DNA from: Paramoeba atlantica | Lineage: Eukaryota > Discosea | Direction: 5' to 3' | NCBI GenBank assembly: GCA_977017575.1 | Contig: CDRNVI010000137.1 | Span: 1-64,000 of the forward strand | DNA length: 64,000 nucleotides | Part shown: piece by piece, positions 1 to 11,830 of the stretch | How positions within the stretch are numbered: position 1 is the first letter of the stretch | Layout of the letters: each line of letters starts with the position of its first letter | Notes under the pieces: generated by a model | What the model was told of the DNA's origin: nothing | The model's input: only the letters and a program-made list of their open reading frames with translations | Database searches by the model: none | Position numbers and translations under genes: made by a program

Positions 1-1245
1 TCGTTGACAAAGATAAACAATCTCATAACGACAGCGCTGAATCATGTGACTTTGTATATTTTCATCAACATTAACGTCAAAGGTATTAAGCGCAAGAGGG
101 TACAGGTATAAATCCATCATTCGAAGTGCATACAATATCTTCTTCAAATGATTCAATGGAAATGATAAAGAAGAAGAAGAAGAAGAAAAACGGTTTGACG
201 AAAAAGAGGAAGAGGAGAATTCATCATCATGAACAGAAGAACCATTTCGAAGAAACTTGGCAACAACATTGGATATCGAATGAGAAATAAACTTCGAGCC
301 AATCAAGCAATGTGCATATGAAAAGATATTTAAAGCCAACCAAAGAATCGCTTCTCTTTTAGTTAAACCATCAAAACCACCACAACCACCACCACCACCA
401 CTCACCGGAACACCAACACAAGCCCTTACTACATCAATTCCCATCATCTCAAATAAAGGAAGAAGACGCTGAGCATATTGTTTTGTTGTCTGATCCGATT
501 GCCCAACCTTTGAAAATACTGTTTCATCTGAAGATTGTCCCATTGAAAGATCCCAATTTCCTCCTTTTGTTCGAATTCGATAAATATCTCTTCGCATTGA
601 AACTGAAAGCTCACCCAAAACAAATGCTTTTCCTTCAAAAAGAACTGAAATCAAAACCTCCAGTAATGGATTTTTATAAGGTGATGAATTTAACCAAGGT
701 TCAATAATTCCACCACCACCACCACCAGACCCAGACAACAACCCGCTGTGATCCTTATTCGTACTACCGCCACCACAACTCCTACTGCTGTTTCTGTTGC
801 TGCCATTGCTGCTGCCACCACCACCACCACCACCACCACCATCATTTCGATAATGGTGATGAGAAGAAAAAGGCATCATCTCATTGAAGCTCAAAAAAGG
901 TTTGAGGAATGAAGGAATACAAGAACCAACAGCTGAATTATCGAGAGCCCGAAGCCGTTTCCGTCGAGATTGACTTTCCTTTAATGAATAATCTGTAATC
1001 CCACCACCACCACCACCACCATTCTCAACAGAATTTGTTGTTCTCAACGCATATGGTAAAAACATGCCTTTTTCGCTCGGGTTCATATTCAACATCAAAC
1101 GAAGAGAGGAGACAGAGTTGTTTCCTTCTCTCCTTCCTCCAGCAGCAGCAGCAGCAGTACCAGCAGCAGCAGCAGCAGTACCAGCAGCAGCAGCAGTACC
1201 AGCAGCAGCAGCAGTACCAGCAGCAGCTTTCTCCTCCTCCGTTTC

Positions 1246-1277
<32 letters not shown>

Positions 1278-2070
1278 AGTTGTCAGTTGTTGTTCTTGTG
1301 GTTGTCTCAAGAAGAGAAGAACAACAACAAGAAGAAGGAGGATCTGACTCAAAAGAAGAAGAACAACGAGAATGAGGGAGAGAACAAGAACAACAACCAT
1401 GACGAGAATTCTTGGAACAAGAACAAGAACAAGAAAACTGCTTCTGTTGCTGCTGCTGCTGCTCTCTTTTTGTCGATTCGAACAAAGAAGAGGAAGAAGA
1501 AGTTGGACACCCATCAAACAAAACACCTTTCCATTGATACACCACCACCACTTGACTGTTCGAAGAAGTGCGAGTACAACCATCCGCATGTTTTTTCTTT
1601 GATAAATCACTTTTCCTTTTACAAACAACACTATTACATTCAGAACAAAAAGAGAAACGAGGTGTCCCTTGTGGAACAGCTCCTTCGAAGATAGGAAGTC
1701 TTCGACAAGTTGCATGCGAGAAAGATAAAAATTGAGAAACATAATCAGGTGAACACCTCTTCATCACCGAAGGATCGCAAGATTTTGTCTGACATTGTTT
1801 CAAGAAAGATTTCTTTATCCAATAATACTTTTCGGAAGTACTCGTACTCTTTTTTTCAGCAGTTGGGATAAAACTATGACCACACGCAAAAATCACATAT
1901 TGAGTCTGTGAACCTCTAACAATCATAAAAGGAGGAGGAGAAGAATACTGCTGCTGCTGCTGCTGGGAAAACAAATCATCATTATGAGGTGGTGGAAACA
2001 ATTGAGTTAAATCATGATCTTGTTTCACCAACTGCGAAAACACAAGGCGATCAAGCGAGGGAAACGTCAT
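1..2070 (-). CDS. Large Cys/Gly-rich zinc-finger-like protein, 5' part only
   Basis: I read an uninterrupted frame of 690 codons from an ATG at 2070 down to base 1, so the C-terminus lies outside the window. After a short N-terminus there is a Gln run (about residue 37), then FACGHSF (about 62) and a Cys/His-rich stretch. This includes CSECNSVVCKRK near residue 140, followed by H-x3-C, which suggests a treble-clef or other small zinc fold. Then come Ser/Cys-rich segments, Thr and Ala-Gly-Thr runs (about 255-310), Gly runs, and a basic RRKRLR stretch (about 370) that could be a nuclear signal. From about residue 440 the sequence is less repetitive and probably helical. Trp is always TGG. I do not recognise the family. 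The CAG/CTG and CCA/TGG microsatellites lie inside the coding frame. The opposite strand also gives a poly-Gln frame, but it is shorter. Confidence 0.6.
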
Positions 2071-3563
2071 ACTGTAAAGAATAAACCCTTTTTACAAGCC
2101 AGCCAGCCAGCCAGCCAGCATATATGTATTATTTTGGGGGAGGGAGAGTGGAGCAAATGGTGGATGGATGATTCTCTCGAATTGGGTGAAAGATTACACA
2201 CCAAAGTGTAGAACTACACTACACTGGCCAACAAAAAATAAAGAGTGTACTCTACTGATTCACACACACCACACACCTAGACACAATGTACGATACGATA
2301 CGATACGATACGATACGACACGCGATAATGCTCTCTTCTCTTCTGAAGGATCGGAGAAGGGGGGGAGGGAGAAGGGAGGAAGGATGCTTATCTTAAGCTG
2401 CTTCGTGTCTCTTCTAACAATAAGAAAAAAAGAGAGTTAAAATTCATTTTTAATCATCACCAAAAACCAGAAAACCAGAAAACCCTCATAAAAACAAAAA
2501 ACAATATTCACTCAAAGGGAAGTGTTGAAAATAATACCTCAAAAACCAGTCGTCCAGAGAAGAAGGGAGGGAGGGGGAGGAGTGAGTGTGTGTTGCTTGT
2601 TTGTTTGAGTTGGTGTTGTTGGTTACTCGAAAAAAGAGAGAAAACTCTTTGTTTTTGCACGTGTACTCTTTTAGCAAAAAGAGAAAAAGCTCTTTCCAAC
2701 CACGAAAGTGAAACGAAAAGTCGAGCCAACGTTCAAAAAAATTCAAAAAAAACCTTTTCGAAAAGGTTATCGTTGTCCTCGCTCTCTCTCACCACACCTT
2801 AGTCTTTCCACGTGTACCTCTAAAAAAAGAAAACAAGCAAAAACAAAAACGTTTTTCTTTTTTTCAAAAAAAACCATAAATTAATCTTTCACAATAAAAA
2901 GAATTCTTTGAAACAAAAAAAGAAAAGAAAAACCTTTTTTCGAGCTTAAACCCTCCTCAATATTATTCAAACATCAGAAGAAGAGAGAGAAGAAACACAA
3001 CTTTTGAACCCCTCTCTCTCTCTCTCCACCCCCCTCCCTTCTTCTCTTGATTTTCATTTGTTTTGAAACTCAAAATGAGAGAAAAGAAAAAATAAATTGA
3101 GTATTCAACTTAATCTTTTCTTTTTTTTTCTCTTCATTATATTCAACTCCTGCTGTTATATTATCGTTGTCGTCTCTTCCTTTAAAAAAAGAAAAAAAGA
3201 AAAAGGAATATTGAATTAGTGTTTTGAAGGATAAAATAAAAAAAATATTATCTTGTTGTTTTAAATTAAAAAAAAAAAAAAAAAGAAAATAAAAAACCTT
3301 CTTGAAACCTCTTTCTCTTTCTTTCTCTTCTCTCGAGTCTCTTTCGCTCTCTCTCTCCCCCCCCCTTCAAAACCCTAAATCTCTTTGGATGCCGTCGATC
3401 GATTCTCTTCAATAAATCACTAATTACATAAGTCAGTAAAGATATATCTCTCTTCTTTCATAATAATCAAATTAGAACAAACCAGCAAAAAGAAACGATT
3501 TATCACTGCTGAAAAGCTTGATGTTCGCTCTCTCAACAAACAACAACAAACAACAACAACCAC
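2071..3563. other. Low-complexity spacer with short tandem repeats
   Basis: No supported gene. There are (CCAG)n at about 2098-2120, (GATAC)n at about 2285-2322, and long purine and pyrimidine runs. It probably holds the upstream region and leader of the minus-strand gene that starts at 2070. Confidence 0.6.
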
Positions 3564-3944
3564 ATGCATCAATTATTGTGTGAGATGATCTTTCCTCATC
3601 TTAACACCACTTCTTTCCCCCCCCCCCCCCTTCTTTCGTGGTTTGCCATCATCATAACACATCTTCTCCCTCTCCTTTCCCTCTTAATACTCACAAGACT
3701 GCCAAACATTGGACAACACAACAAAAGGATCACCGGAACAACCCAAAACCCAAACCCCCTTTTTCATTCTAAAAATAAAAAAAACAAAAAAAAAAAAACG
3801 AAAAAAAAAATCGGTGTCCCAAATAAAAAGACATCTTTTCATTGTTGTTTTTTTGTGTCAATTCTTTTTTTTTTCAAAGAATTAATATTTGAATCGAAAT
3901 CAAAAGAAGAGAAAATTGGTGGATTGGTGTTTGATGTTTGTTGA
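3564..3944 (+). CDS. Weak candidate small ORF (126 codons)
   Basis: ATG-initiated frame preceded by a CAA-rich leader (3537-3563) like the leader of the polyubiquitin gene at 47.07 kb. The product would have a hydrophobic segment around residues 20-45, then a Lys-rich stretch and a hydrophobic end. I do not recognise it, and much of the frame lies in homopolymer-rich DNA, so it may be chance. The resemblance of the leader is the main argument for it. Confidence 0.2.
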   Translation: MHQLLCEMIFPHLNTTSFPPPPLLSWFAIIITHLLPLLSLLILTRLPNIGQHNKRITGTTQNPNPLFHSKNKKNKKKKTKKKIGVPNKKTSFHCCFFVSILFFFKELIFESKSKEEKIGGLVFDVC

Positions 3945-4041
3945 TTTTCTTCTTCTTTTGATTCTTTTTCTTCCAAAACCTTAAACCCTGAAACTACCCA
4001 CCATAAAAATAACAATTAAAGATCTTTGAATTTTTTTGAAT

Positions 4042-5263
4042 TTAAAAAAAAAGAATATTTTTATTATAAGAAATATGATAAGAGTGAGGAGGCCACATAA
4101 TATTATCCGGGGAAGAGAATTGCTGGTCATAATTTTTAAAAAAAATAACAGTGTATTGTTCCCCACGAAAACTTTCCATTGCAATTTTTCGATGTCGCAA
4201 ACGTCCGTCAAAAACAATTATTGTTCCTGGAATAATTGGAATTCGAATTGTATATGCTCCTGTTGGGTCTTCAAATTCAAAAAAACTCTCACCGACAAAC
4301 GTTCCTAAAAAAATAACAATTTGAAATGTAATATCGCGTTCATCAGAGTGCCATTTGACTGATTGGTCATTCGATGTCATTAAAGAAACATAGATTACAA
4401 ATTCCCCAGAAGCGAAGCGATCATCGAGAAGAGAACATAGGTATTTCCCTTGAAGCCATAATTGTTTTTTCCATTGGGGAATTTTTCGTTCGAGTGGATT
4501 ATTAGCAACTCCAAAATGGCGGACAAAATTGTGGGGTTTTTCAAAACCTAATCCAAAATTAGGGGAAAACAATTAAAGGGGGTGGGTGGGTTAGGGTGTA
4601 AGACGAACAGACGAAAAAGAAACAAAAATAAGGTTAGAGAAAAAAGATAAACGAAAAAAACAAAGAAAAAAGAGATAAAAAATTAAAGAAAAAAAAATTA
4701 AAGAAAAAACCTGTTGCCCCAATTGCATTAACAGTATACCCAATCATAATTGTTCCTTTAAGATCAAAATTTTTTGAAGTTTGTTTTTGTGAAAAACGAC
4801 AAGAATTCTTCAAAAAGAAAAAGAAGATGCTCAAATATTGGGAAAGAACTGGTGGAAATGTTAGAAGTGGTTGAGGAAGGTTTGTGTTCGTAAAGATATG
4901 ATATTCGTGAAGTGAAAAAAAGGGAAGAATTTTGTGTTCTTTTCCAGGTTTGTTGAGAGGGTTTAAAAGGCTGCTTCTGCTGCTGCTGCTGAGAACGGAG
5001 GAGGAAAGATAATAATTTTTGAAAGGCTCTGGAATAGAAACTGAAAAAGGTGGTAATATCGTAAACTTCTCCTCCTCCTTTCTCAAAGGTAGTAAAGAAG
5101 AAGAGGAAGGGGGGTTGCATTGAAATGCTGTTAAGTAAAAATTGTCCTCATTCATCGCTTGCACTTTTCGCTTTTTTGCTTCTCTTTCTTCTCTTTTTTG
5201 TAAACACCAGTATGTTCGGCGGTCTTTTTGACGAAGAGAGGGAAAAAGGACTTTATGGGACAT
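4042..5263 (-). CDS. 2-oxoglutarate/Fe(II)-dependent oxygenase-like protein, two exons
   Basis: Exon 1 runs 5263-4711 from an ATG and ends in phase 1 at GCAACAG|GTTTTT. The intron is 4710-4548 (163 bp, GT...TTAG). Exon 2 is 4547-4042 and ends in TAA. The two together give 352 residues in one frame. The C-terminal half shows the double-stranded beta-helix signature: VKWHSDERD supplies the HxD iron ligands, RLRHRK supplies the distal His after a PGTIIVFDG strand, and the Arg in FRGEQYTVIFF is the expected 2-oxoglutarate anchor. This is the layout of prolyl-4-hydroxylase-type enzymes, which hydroxylate protein or small substrates using O2, iron and 2-oxoglutarate. The N-terminal 150 residues are Ser/Lys-rich and unassigned. 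The intron is inferred from frame continuity and splice consensus. The substrate cannot be told. Confidence 0.65.
4548..4710 (-). other. Predicted spliceosomal intron
   Basis: 163-bp AT-rich segment with GT at 4710-4709 and AG at 4549-4548 on the minus strand. Removing it joins two frames across a split Gly codon, giving ATG-FEKPHN within the oxygenase. It is the clearest intron in the window. Confidence 0.6.
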
Positions 5264-6429
5264 GGAAAGAAACTAACACAAAAAATGTGTTCAATATTTC
5301 TCTTGTGTGGAGAATTCAAAAAAAAAAAAAAAAATAAAAAAAAAATAAAAAAAAAAACAAAAAAAAAAACAAAAAATTCTCAAAAAATTCTCAAAAAAAA
5401 GTGTCTGCAAAAAAGGGATTTTTGTGCCTGAAAAATGGGAGGGGGTAGGAACTCTGCTTTTTTTTATTTTTTTTTTTTGTGAGAATTTTTTTTGTTTTTT
5501 TTTGAGAATTTTTTGAGAATTTTTTTGAGAATTTTTGAGAATTTTTTTGTTTTTTTTTTTGTTAGAATATTTGTGGGTTTAGAGAAGAAAGAAAACAAAA
5601 GAGAACTCTACCGCTATGTTGGCAGAGTTCTTAAAACAAAAAAAAAAGATTTAAGAAGCAACTTACTGGCACACTGAAAATTGAAGTCTAAACCCTATTC
5701 CAAGAAAAAATAAAAGTGTTTGCTGATTCACCAAGCATAAAGAGGCAACAACACAACCAACAACAACCATAAATAACAACCCTAAACCCTAGTGTTTCAA
5801 TTTCCAGATTTTTCATCTTCTTGCCATCTTTACACAGACGGAGGGGCACCACACCCACCACTGCTGAAGGGAGGAGGCCAACTCTCCATAAGTCCGGAGA
5901 CTTGTGCAATATAGTTGGTGTTGATAAAAGGAAGGGTTAATGGTTTTTTTCTTTGTTGTTAAGGTGATATTAGTTTGTTTTTCATTTGCGATCATTGTGT
6001 TGTGTGTTTGTGTTTTTCATTTTTTTTCAAAAAAACCAAAAAATAAAACAAATCAAAAATTAATTTTTTTATTAATATTTTTTTGATTTTTCAAAAAAAC
6101 AAAACAAACCTTTAACCTTTCTTTTTTATTATTTTGAACTCCAAAAAACAAAAGAGAAAGTAAAAGAAAAAAAATAAATCAGAAAAGAGGAGAGTAGATT
6201 TTGGCTGCACACGGACAGGACGTGTCAAAGATGAAACAAAAGAAAGGAAAGCAAATTGAACACAGAGAGAAGGAGGAAGGGAAGGAAAAAAGGAGGAGCA
6301 ATGAAAGGAGAGGGAGAGAAGCTTGTAAACCTAATTAGATGTGGTCCACAATATCACCCCTAAACCCCCAACAATACTTTGGTAAGAGAGAAAGAGGCAA
6401 AAGAGGAAAATTAGCAAAAAGAAAAAAGA

Positions 6430-6484
<55 letters not shown>

Positions 6485-6639
6485 AGGAAGAAAGAGGGAG
6501 AAGAGAAAAAAAAAAAGGATTGGAGGAGCAAGAAACAAAAAAGAATAAAAGAGAGAAAAAAAAAGAAAAAGAAGAGAAAAAATAAAAGAAAAAAAAGAAA
6601 AAAAGAAAAAAAAGAAAGAAAACCAAAGCACAAAAAAAT
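5264..6639. other. Low-complexity spacer
   Basis: Homopolymer-rich DNA. The motif GAGAATTTTTT and its complement recur at 5378-5400 and 5483-5550, giving an imperfect inverted arrangement. Short CCCTAAACCCT-like words occur at about 5778-5795 and 6357 but do not form an array. No gene is supported; the short minus frames at 5688-5995 are not convincing. Confidence 0.5.
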
Positions 6640-8195
6640 CTCAGTCCATTAAAAAATAAGAGTGCTCTTATTTCTTGGTGGTTTCAAAGCAAGAGTAAAT
6701 CACAAAAGGAATAAGACGATACAATTTTTCAATGGATAAAGAACATTCTCTGAAAGAAAAAACATTAAAACAAAAAGTTATTTAAATATTATTTAAAAAA
6801 ATATCAGAAAAAAGAAACTAAATCCCTAACCCATCACATCACATTGTGCTTTATCTGAGAGAAAAATAGGATTCTTTAAATACAAGTAAATCACAAGGAA
6901 TAAGACGATGTAATTTTCAATGATAAAAAACACTCTCTGAAGAAAAAAACAATAAAAAAAAGTAATTAATTACTGTTTAAAAAAATACTAGAAAAAAGAA
7001 ACTGAACCTCTAACCCATCACATCACATTGTGTTTTATCTGAGAAAAATAGACTTCTTTGGAGAGAGTAAATCACAAGGAATAAGACGATGTAATTTTCA
7101 ATGATAAAGAACATTCTCTGAAGGAAAAAACAATAAAAAAAAGTAATTAGTTATTGTTTAAAAAAATATTGAAAAAAAGAAACTGAACCCCTCACATCAC
7201 ATCAAGTGCTTTATCTGAGAAAAATAGGCTTCTTTGGAGAGAGTAAATCACAGGGAATAAGACGATGTGATTTTCAATGATAAAGAACAGTTTCTGAAGG
7301 AAAAAACAATAAAAAAAAGTAATTAGTTATTGTTTAAAAAAATATCGAAAAAAAGAAACTGAACCCCTCATATCACATCAAGTGCTTTATCTGAGAAAAA
7401 TAGGCTTCTTTGGATACAGTAAATCACAAGGAATAAGATGATATGATTTTCAATGATAAAAAACACTCTCTGAAGAAAAAAACAATAAAAAAAAGTAATT
7501 AGTTACTCTTTAAAAAAATACCGAAAAAAAGAAACTGAACCTCTCACATCACATCAGGTGCTTATTTGAGAAAAATAGGCTTCTTTGGAGAGAGTAAATC
7601 ACAAGGAATAAGATGATGTGATTTTCAATAATAAAGAACAGTTTCTGAAGGAAAAAACAATAAAAAAAAGTAATTAGTTATTGTTTAAAAAAATATCGAA
7701 AAAAAGAAACTAAACCCCTCATATCACATCATTGTGCTTTATCTGAGAAAAATAGGCTTCTTTGGATACAGTAAATCACAAGGAATAAGACGATATTATT
7801 TTCAATAATAAAGAATAGTTTCTGAAGGAAAAAACAATAAAAAAAGTAATTAGTTATTGTTTAAAAAAATACCCGAAAAAAGAAACTGAACCCCTCATAT
7901 CACATCATTGTGCTTTATCTGAGAGAAAAATAGGCTTCTTTGGATACAGTAAATCACAAGGAATAAGACGATATAATTTTCAATGATAAAGAACAGTTTC
8001 TGAAGGAAAAAACATTAAAACTTTAATTATTTAAATATTGTTTAAAAAAATGTTGGAAAAAAGAAACTGAACCTCTAACCCATCACATCACATCACATTG
8101 TGCTTTATCTAAGAGAAAAATAGGATTCTTTGGATACAGTAAATCACAGGGAATAAGACGATGTTATTTTCAATGATAAAGAACAGTTTCTAAAA
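6640..8195. repeat. Tandem satellite, nine units of about 175-190 bp
   Basis: The word ATAAGAYGAT recurs at 6711, 6900, 7081, 7257, 7433, 7608, 7785, 7963 and 8153, giving periods of 189, 181, 176, 176, 175, 177, 178 and 190. Each unit carries GAGAAAAATAGG, GTAAATCACA, ATTTTCAAT, an A-rich GTAATTA block, GAAACTGAAC and CATCACAT in the same order. The central units are most alike and the outer ones more diverged, as expected for unequal exchange. No coding frame persists. Confidence 0.9.
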
Positions 8196-9820
8196 AAAAA
8201 AAACAATTAAAATAAAAAAAAATAAAACAAAAAAAATTCCGAATATCAACAAAAAGATTAAAACTCAAAAGAAACAACAAAAAACAAACTTTCATATTTT
8301 TAAGCTTTCAAAACCCTGAAATAAAAAAGAAATAAAAAAAAACAAAAAGAAAAAAAAAAGAAGAAAATGAGAGAAAAAGAAAAAAAGAAATCAAAAAAGA
8401 AATCAAAAAACCATTGAAAAAAAAGAAATCCTGTTCCCACTCAACACAAAAGAAAATGAATCCCTTTTGATTTTTTTTATTTTGTTCATTCTGAGAATAA
8501 AAAGAATTAGTTTTTCATTTTTCTAAATCTTTTCAAAAAAGAAAAAGAAAAAGAGAAAAAGAAAAAAGAGAAAAAGAAAAAAACCAAAAGAAAAAAACCA
8601 AAAGAAAAAAAAAAAACAATTTTGTGTGAAAAAAAGTAAAAAAGAAAAAGAGATGAAGGAAAAAGAAGAAAAAAGAAACGAAAAAAAAAAAGAGAAAAAG
8701 AAAAAAAGAAACAAGAAAAAGAAGAGGAAAAAAGAAAAGAAAGAAAACCTCAAAGAATTGAATCACCGGATAAACCTTGTGAATTCTCTTATCTTTCTCA
8801 CTTTGAGAAAAATAGATTGGTTTTTCATTTCTCTTTCTTAATATAAAAGTGATACATTGAAAAAACCAAAAATCTCTTGATTTCTAAAAGTCTATTTTTC
8901 TCATCTTTCAAAAAACAAAAACCAAACACAAAAATCAAACAAAAACAAAAAACAAAAAAGAAAAACTTTTTTGCCGAAAAACCGATTTTTATTTTGGGTG
9001 CGATTTTTTTTCTTGAAATTTGGCAAGGAGGTGAAAAAGAATTCAAATGTTCTTGTTTTTTCTTAGTTGTTCAAGCTTCCATCAAGATAGGACCAATACA
9101 AATTCAATTCTTTTTCTTTTTTTCTTCTTTAATCTTATTTTTGGTTTGCATTTGGATTTTTTCAATCAATTTTGGTCATACAATCCTTTTTCTTTGTTTT
9201 TTTTTGTTTTTTTCTCTTTTTTGTTGAATCTTTCTCTTTCTCTTTCTTTTTCTTTTTTTCTTTCTTTCTCACAAACAAAAAAGAAAAAAAAAACTGTTCG
9301 AAACAAAAAACCAAAAAAAAAAACCAAAAAAAGAAAAAGAAAATGGATGATGTGGCAACATTTGATTGGGAATTGGATTTTTTTTTTCTTTTTCGGAAAA
9401 GAAAGCGGCGGGTGAGAAAAAAACAGAAAAACAGAAAAAGAAAAGAAAGAAATTGAAAGAAAAGAAGAGTTGAAAGGTTTGGAAAGATACATGATAGATT
9501 GTTTGATTTACCAATGAACTTTTTTATTCCATATTTCAAGTGAATGTTTTAGTTTGTTATTCTTTTTTTTTTTCTTTATTCACAAACTATTAAAAACAAC
9601 ACCACCGGATCAATCATTTCACTTTTCCACACACAATCAAAAGAAAGAATTGAGAAAATCAAAGAAAAACAAAAGGTTTCTTTTTTAGCACACCTTATGC
9701 TTCGATGTTTTTCGTCTCTTTCGGATAGAATCGTCACCTTAATCGATTCGATTCGTAAATCTTTCGAAAAAATTCGTTAGTTTTTTGCAATGTATAGGGT
9801 GAAGTTTTAAACTTCAGCTT
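8196..9820. other. Low-complexity A-rich then T-rich DNA
   Basis: Alternating AAAGAAA-type and TTTCTTT-type tracts. All long frames here are Lys- or Phe-rich shadows. I see no convincing gene. Confidence 0.5.
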
Positions 9821-9919
9821 GGTTTCAAATCCACCACATATTTCTCTTTTTTCCCTGAAAACTGTAAAACCTGCACCCCCTAGATGAGGGTTTGTATGTC
9901 TTGAATCATTATAAAACAT
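9734..9919 (-). pseudogene. RNase H-like C-terminal fragment of a non-LTR element
   Basis: A 61-residue frame starting MFYNDSRHT and continuing GGAGFTVFREK resembles the first beta strands of a cellular-type RNase H: an Asp-Ser at the start and a Gly-Gly-Ala-Gly turn, as in the domain that follows the RT in some LINE clades. It lies downstream of the RT fragments on the same strand, as expected for such an element. A related frame occurs at the right end of the window (63640-63848). Confidence 0.35.
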
Positions 9920-10071
9920 TTAAAAGCCTTTGAATTTAAAACTTTTCTTCTCTTTAGATCCTTTCTTGGTTTGAGTCCTTAGAGACTAAGGGAGGATTTT
10001 ATTCTTTTTTAGGATTTTTCTAAAAATTTTTTTAGTATATTAGGCTGATTTAGTTCCTTCTGCACACACTG
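9821..10071. repeat. Dispersed 251-bp repeat, left copy
   Basis: Matches 63750-64000 over the same 251-bp length with only scattered substitutions, including the words ATCATTATAAAACATTTAAAAG and CTTCTGCACACACTG. It overlaps the RNase H-like frame, so it is probably part of the non-LTR family rather than an independent repeat. Confidence 0.85.
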
Positions 10072-10369
10072 TGAGCCACAAACTCAGCAGGGCAGCACTC
10101 ACCATAGAGGTTTCTTGCTTGGTAAGATACTTTGAGACAAGGCCACACACTCTTAGTTTCTTGTCAATTGAGTACTTTCAGCAAAATACATTTCCTTTCT
10201 CTTGCTTAAAGAAGACCCTCAGCCACAGAGCATTTTTCCAGTAGATGAAATCATAACTCCTTTTCTCAGTGGCAGCTGAGCAACAACTTGAATCTTAGTT
10301 TGAGAAGTGAGACAACTTGTTTCTTGTAGATAGCTCTTTTATTAGAAATTTAAGTAAATTTCTCTTAAG

Positions 10370-11830
10370 CTAAGGTCTAATTGCATGAGTTAAGTTGTAC
10401 ACCACACACTCAGCTCTTCCTTCCTCCACATACAAGTCTTTGATTTCAATTGGAATCATTTGAGACATATTGGTATATGCAACAAGTGGCCTGGCCAAAC
10501 ACAACTTTGGAAGAAAGGCTTTGGGATGCAATGAAAGCATCCTTCTGCATAGCTCCAATGGAGAGAGGACTCTGATAATCACTCCTCATTGGTGGACAAG
10601 AGGTGAAAAGAGCTCAATTAAAAACAATGGAGTGGTGTAGTTGAGGATTTGAGTCCAAAGGGGATAGTATAAAGTAAGAACAGAGGTTTTAGTGTTGGCA
10701 TAGGCACCCAGGGCTGAGCAGAGGGATTTGAACATCAAAGAGGTGACAGATTTTAGGATCAACTTAAATCTCACTAAGTATTCCATACATGGAGTTAGAT
10801 AGGTATTGACCATTTTCACTCTTGAGCAAAAATTCCCACCTCTCTTTTTAATTGCTGTTCCAACTTTCTTTGTCTTTTGGACCACCTTTTCCCAATCTTT
10901 GAGAAGAGATAACCATTTACTCAATCTCACTCCCAGTTTCATCACCACAGTAATTGAGTCTTGCCATCTCAGACCAGGGGCCTACTGGTTTGTAAGACTC
11001 AGTTGAGAGGACAAAGCACTTATTAAAGTTCAGTTTAGCTCCAGTCACTTCTTCATATTTCTTAAAGGTTGGAGTGAGAGAATTGATGGTTTCAGCTCTC
11101 TGAAGCATCATCCCCAAATCATCCATAAAGCCTGGCAGATCTTGGGGGTTGTGTTTCTTCTTCAGACTCACAAGGAGGATGTCAAACACAATCACAAACA
11201 ATAGAGGGGAGATTGGGCATCCTTGTCTAACTCCTGTCCATCTTTGGATCAATTCTTTGGTGCCTCCCCTCTTAGATCCACCAATATTTAGCAGCCAGGT
11301 TACATATTCACAAAAAACTTTCTCAACAACATAGATTGCTTGAGGGGGGTGTTCAAACCTTTGAGAATATGAAGGAGTGCATCACAATTCACATAATCAT
11401 ATGCCTTGCAAAAGTCTGTTTGGAGGAGAGTCACATCTTTCTGCCAAAGCTTTGTAAAAAGAGTCATATACTGATTTTACTGCTTCATCAATTGATCTCC
11501 TGAAAATCCATAACCTCACTTGCTTGTTGAATTAGTTCTACCCACATATCAAAGTACTTCTCTTGTGTTGCCTTATACAAAGAGAAGGGAATACCATCAG
11601 GTCCTGTGCTGGTGTTGTTGGTTTGAAGTAGTTTATTGACTTTCTTCCTGTCCACATCATGTTTCTCAACTGGGGGGAAATGAGGTTGGTGGTCAGCAAT
11701 CAGTTCATCAAGAGAATCTTTGTTATATGGTCTTTCTGTGCTGAAAAGACCCTCCCAAAAATCCTTAATTGCTTTTTTAACCACATTATCATCATGAGAG
11801 ATCACCCCATCCATGATTACATGTTGCTTT
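10370..11830 (-). pseudogene. Decayed LINE-type non-LTR retrotransposon (reverse transcriptase)
   Basis: Reading leftwards, the pieces follow the order of a LINE RT: STGPDGIPFSLYK (about 11590), TDFCKAYDYVN (motif A, about 11420), GVRQGCPISPLLF (motif B, about 11220), GFMDDLGMM (motif C, about 11120), TGAKLNFNKC, and a post-RT region to 10370. The motif C box has Met-Asp-Asp where Ala-Asp-Asp is usual, but both catalytic Asp remain. The frame shifts at about 11480, about 11300 and about 10930, so this copy is dead. At 10586-10588 a single in-frame TGA sits in PLVHQ-TGA-GVIIRVL, and the frame continues unchanged to 10370; Trp would fit there. Such proteins copy their own RNA at a nicked chromosomal site. 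Confidence 0.75.

Noticed and set aside
1035..1694. Plus-strand poly-Gln ORF
   Set aside because: It lies antisense to the 690-codon minus frame, starts at a non-ATG codon, and the minus frame is longer and more varied.
5775..6370. CCCTAAACCCT telomere-like words
   Set aside because: Only one or two units each; no array and no subterminal structure.
6640..8195. CRISPR-like regular repeats
   Set aside because: Units are whole tandem repeats with no distinct spacers; eukaryotic satellite.
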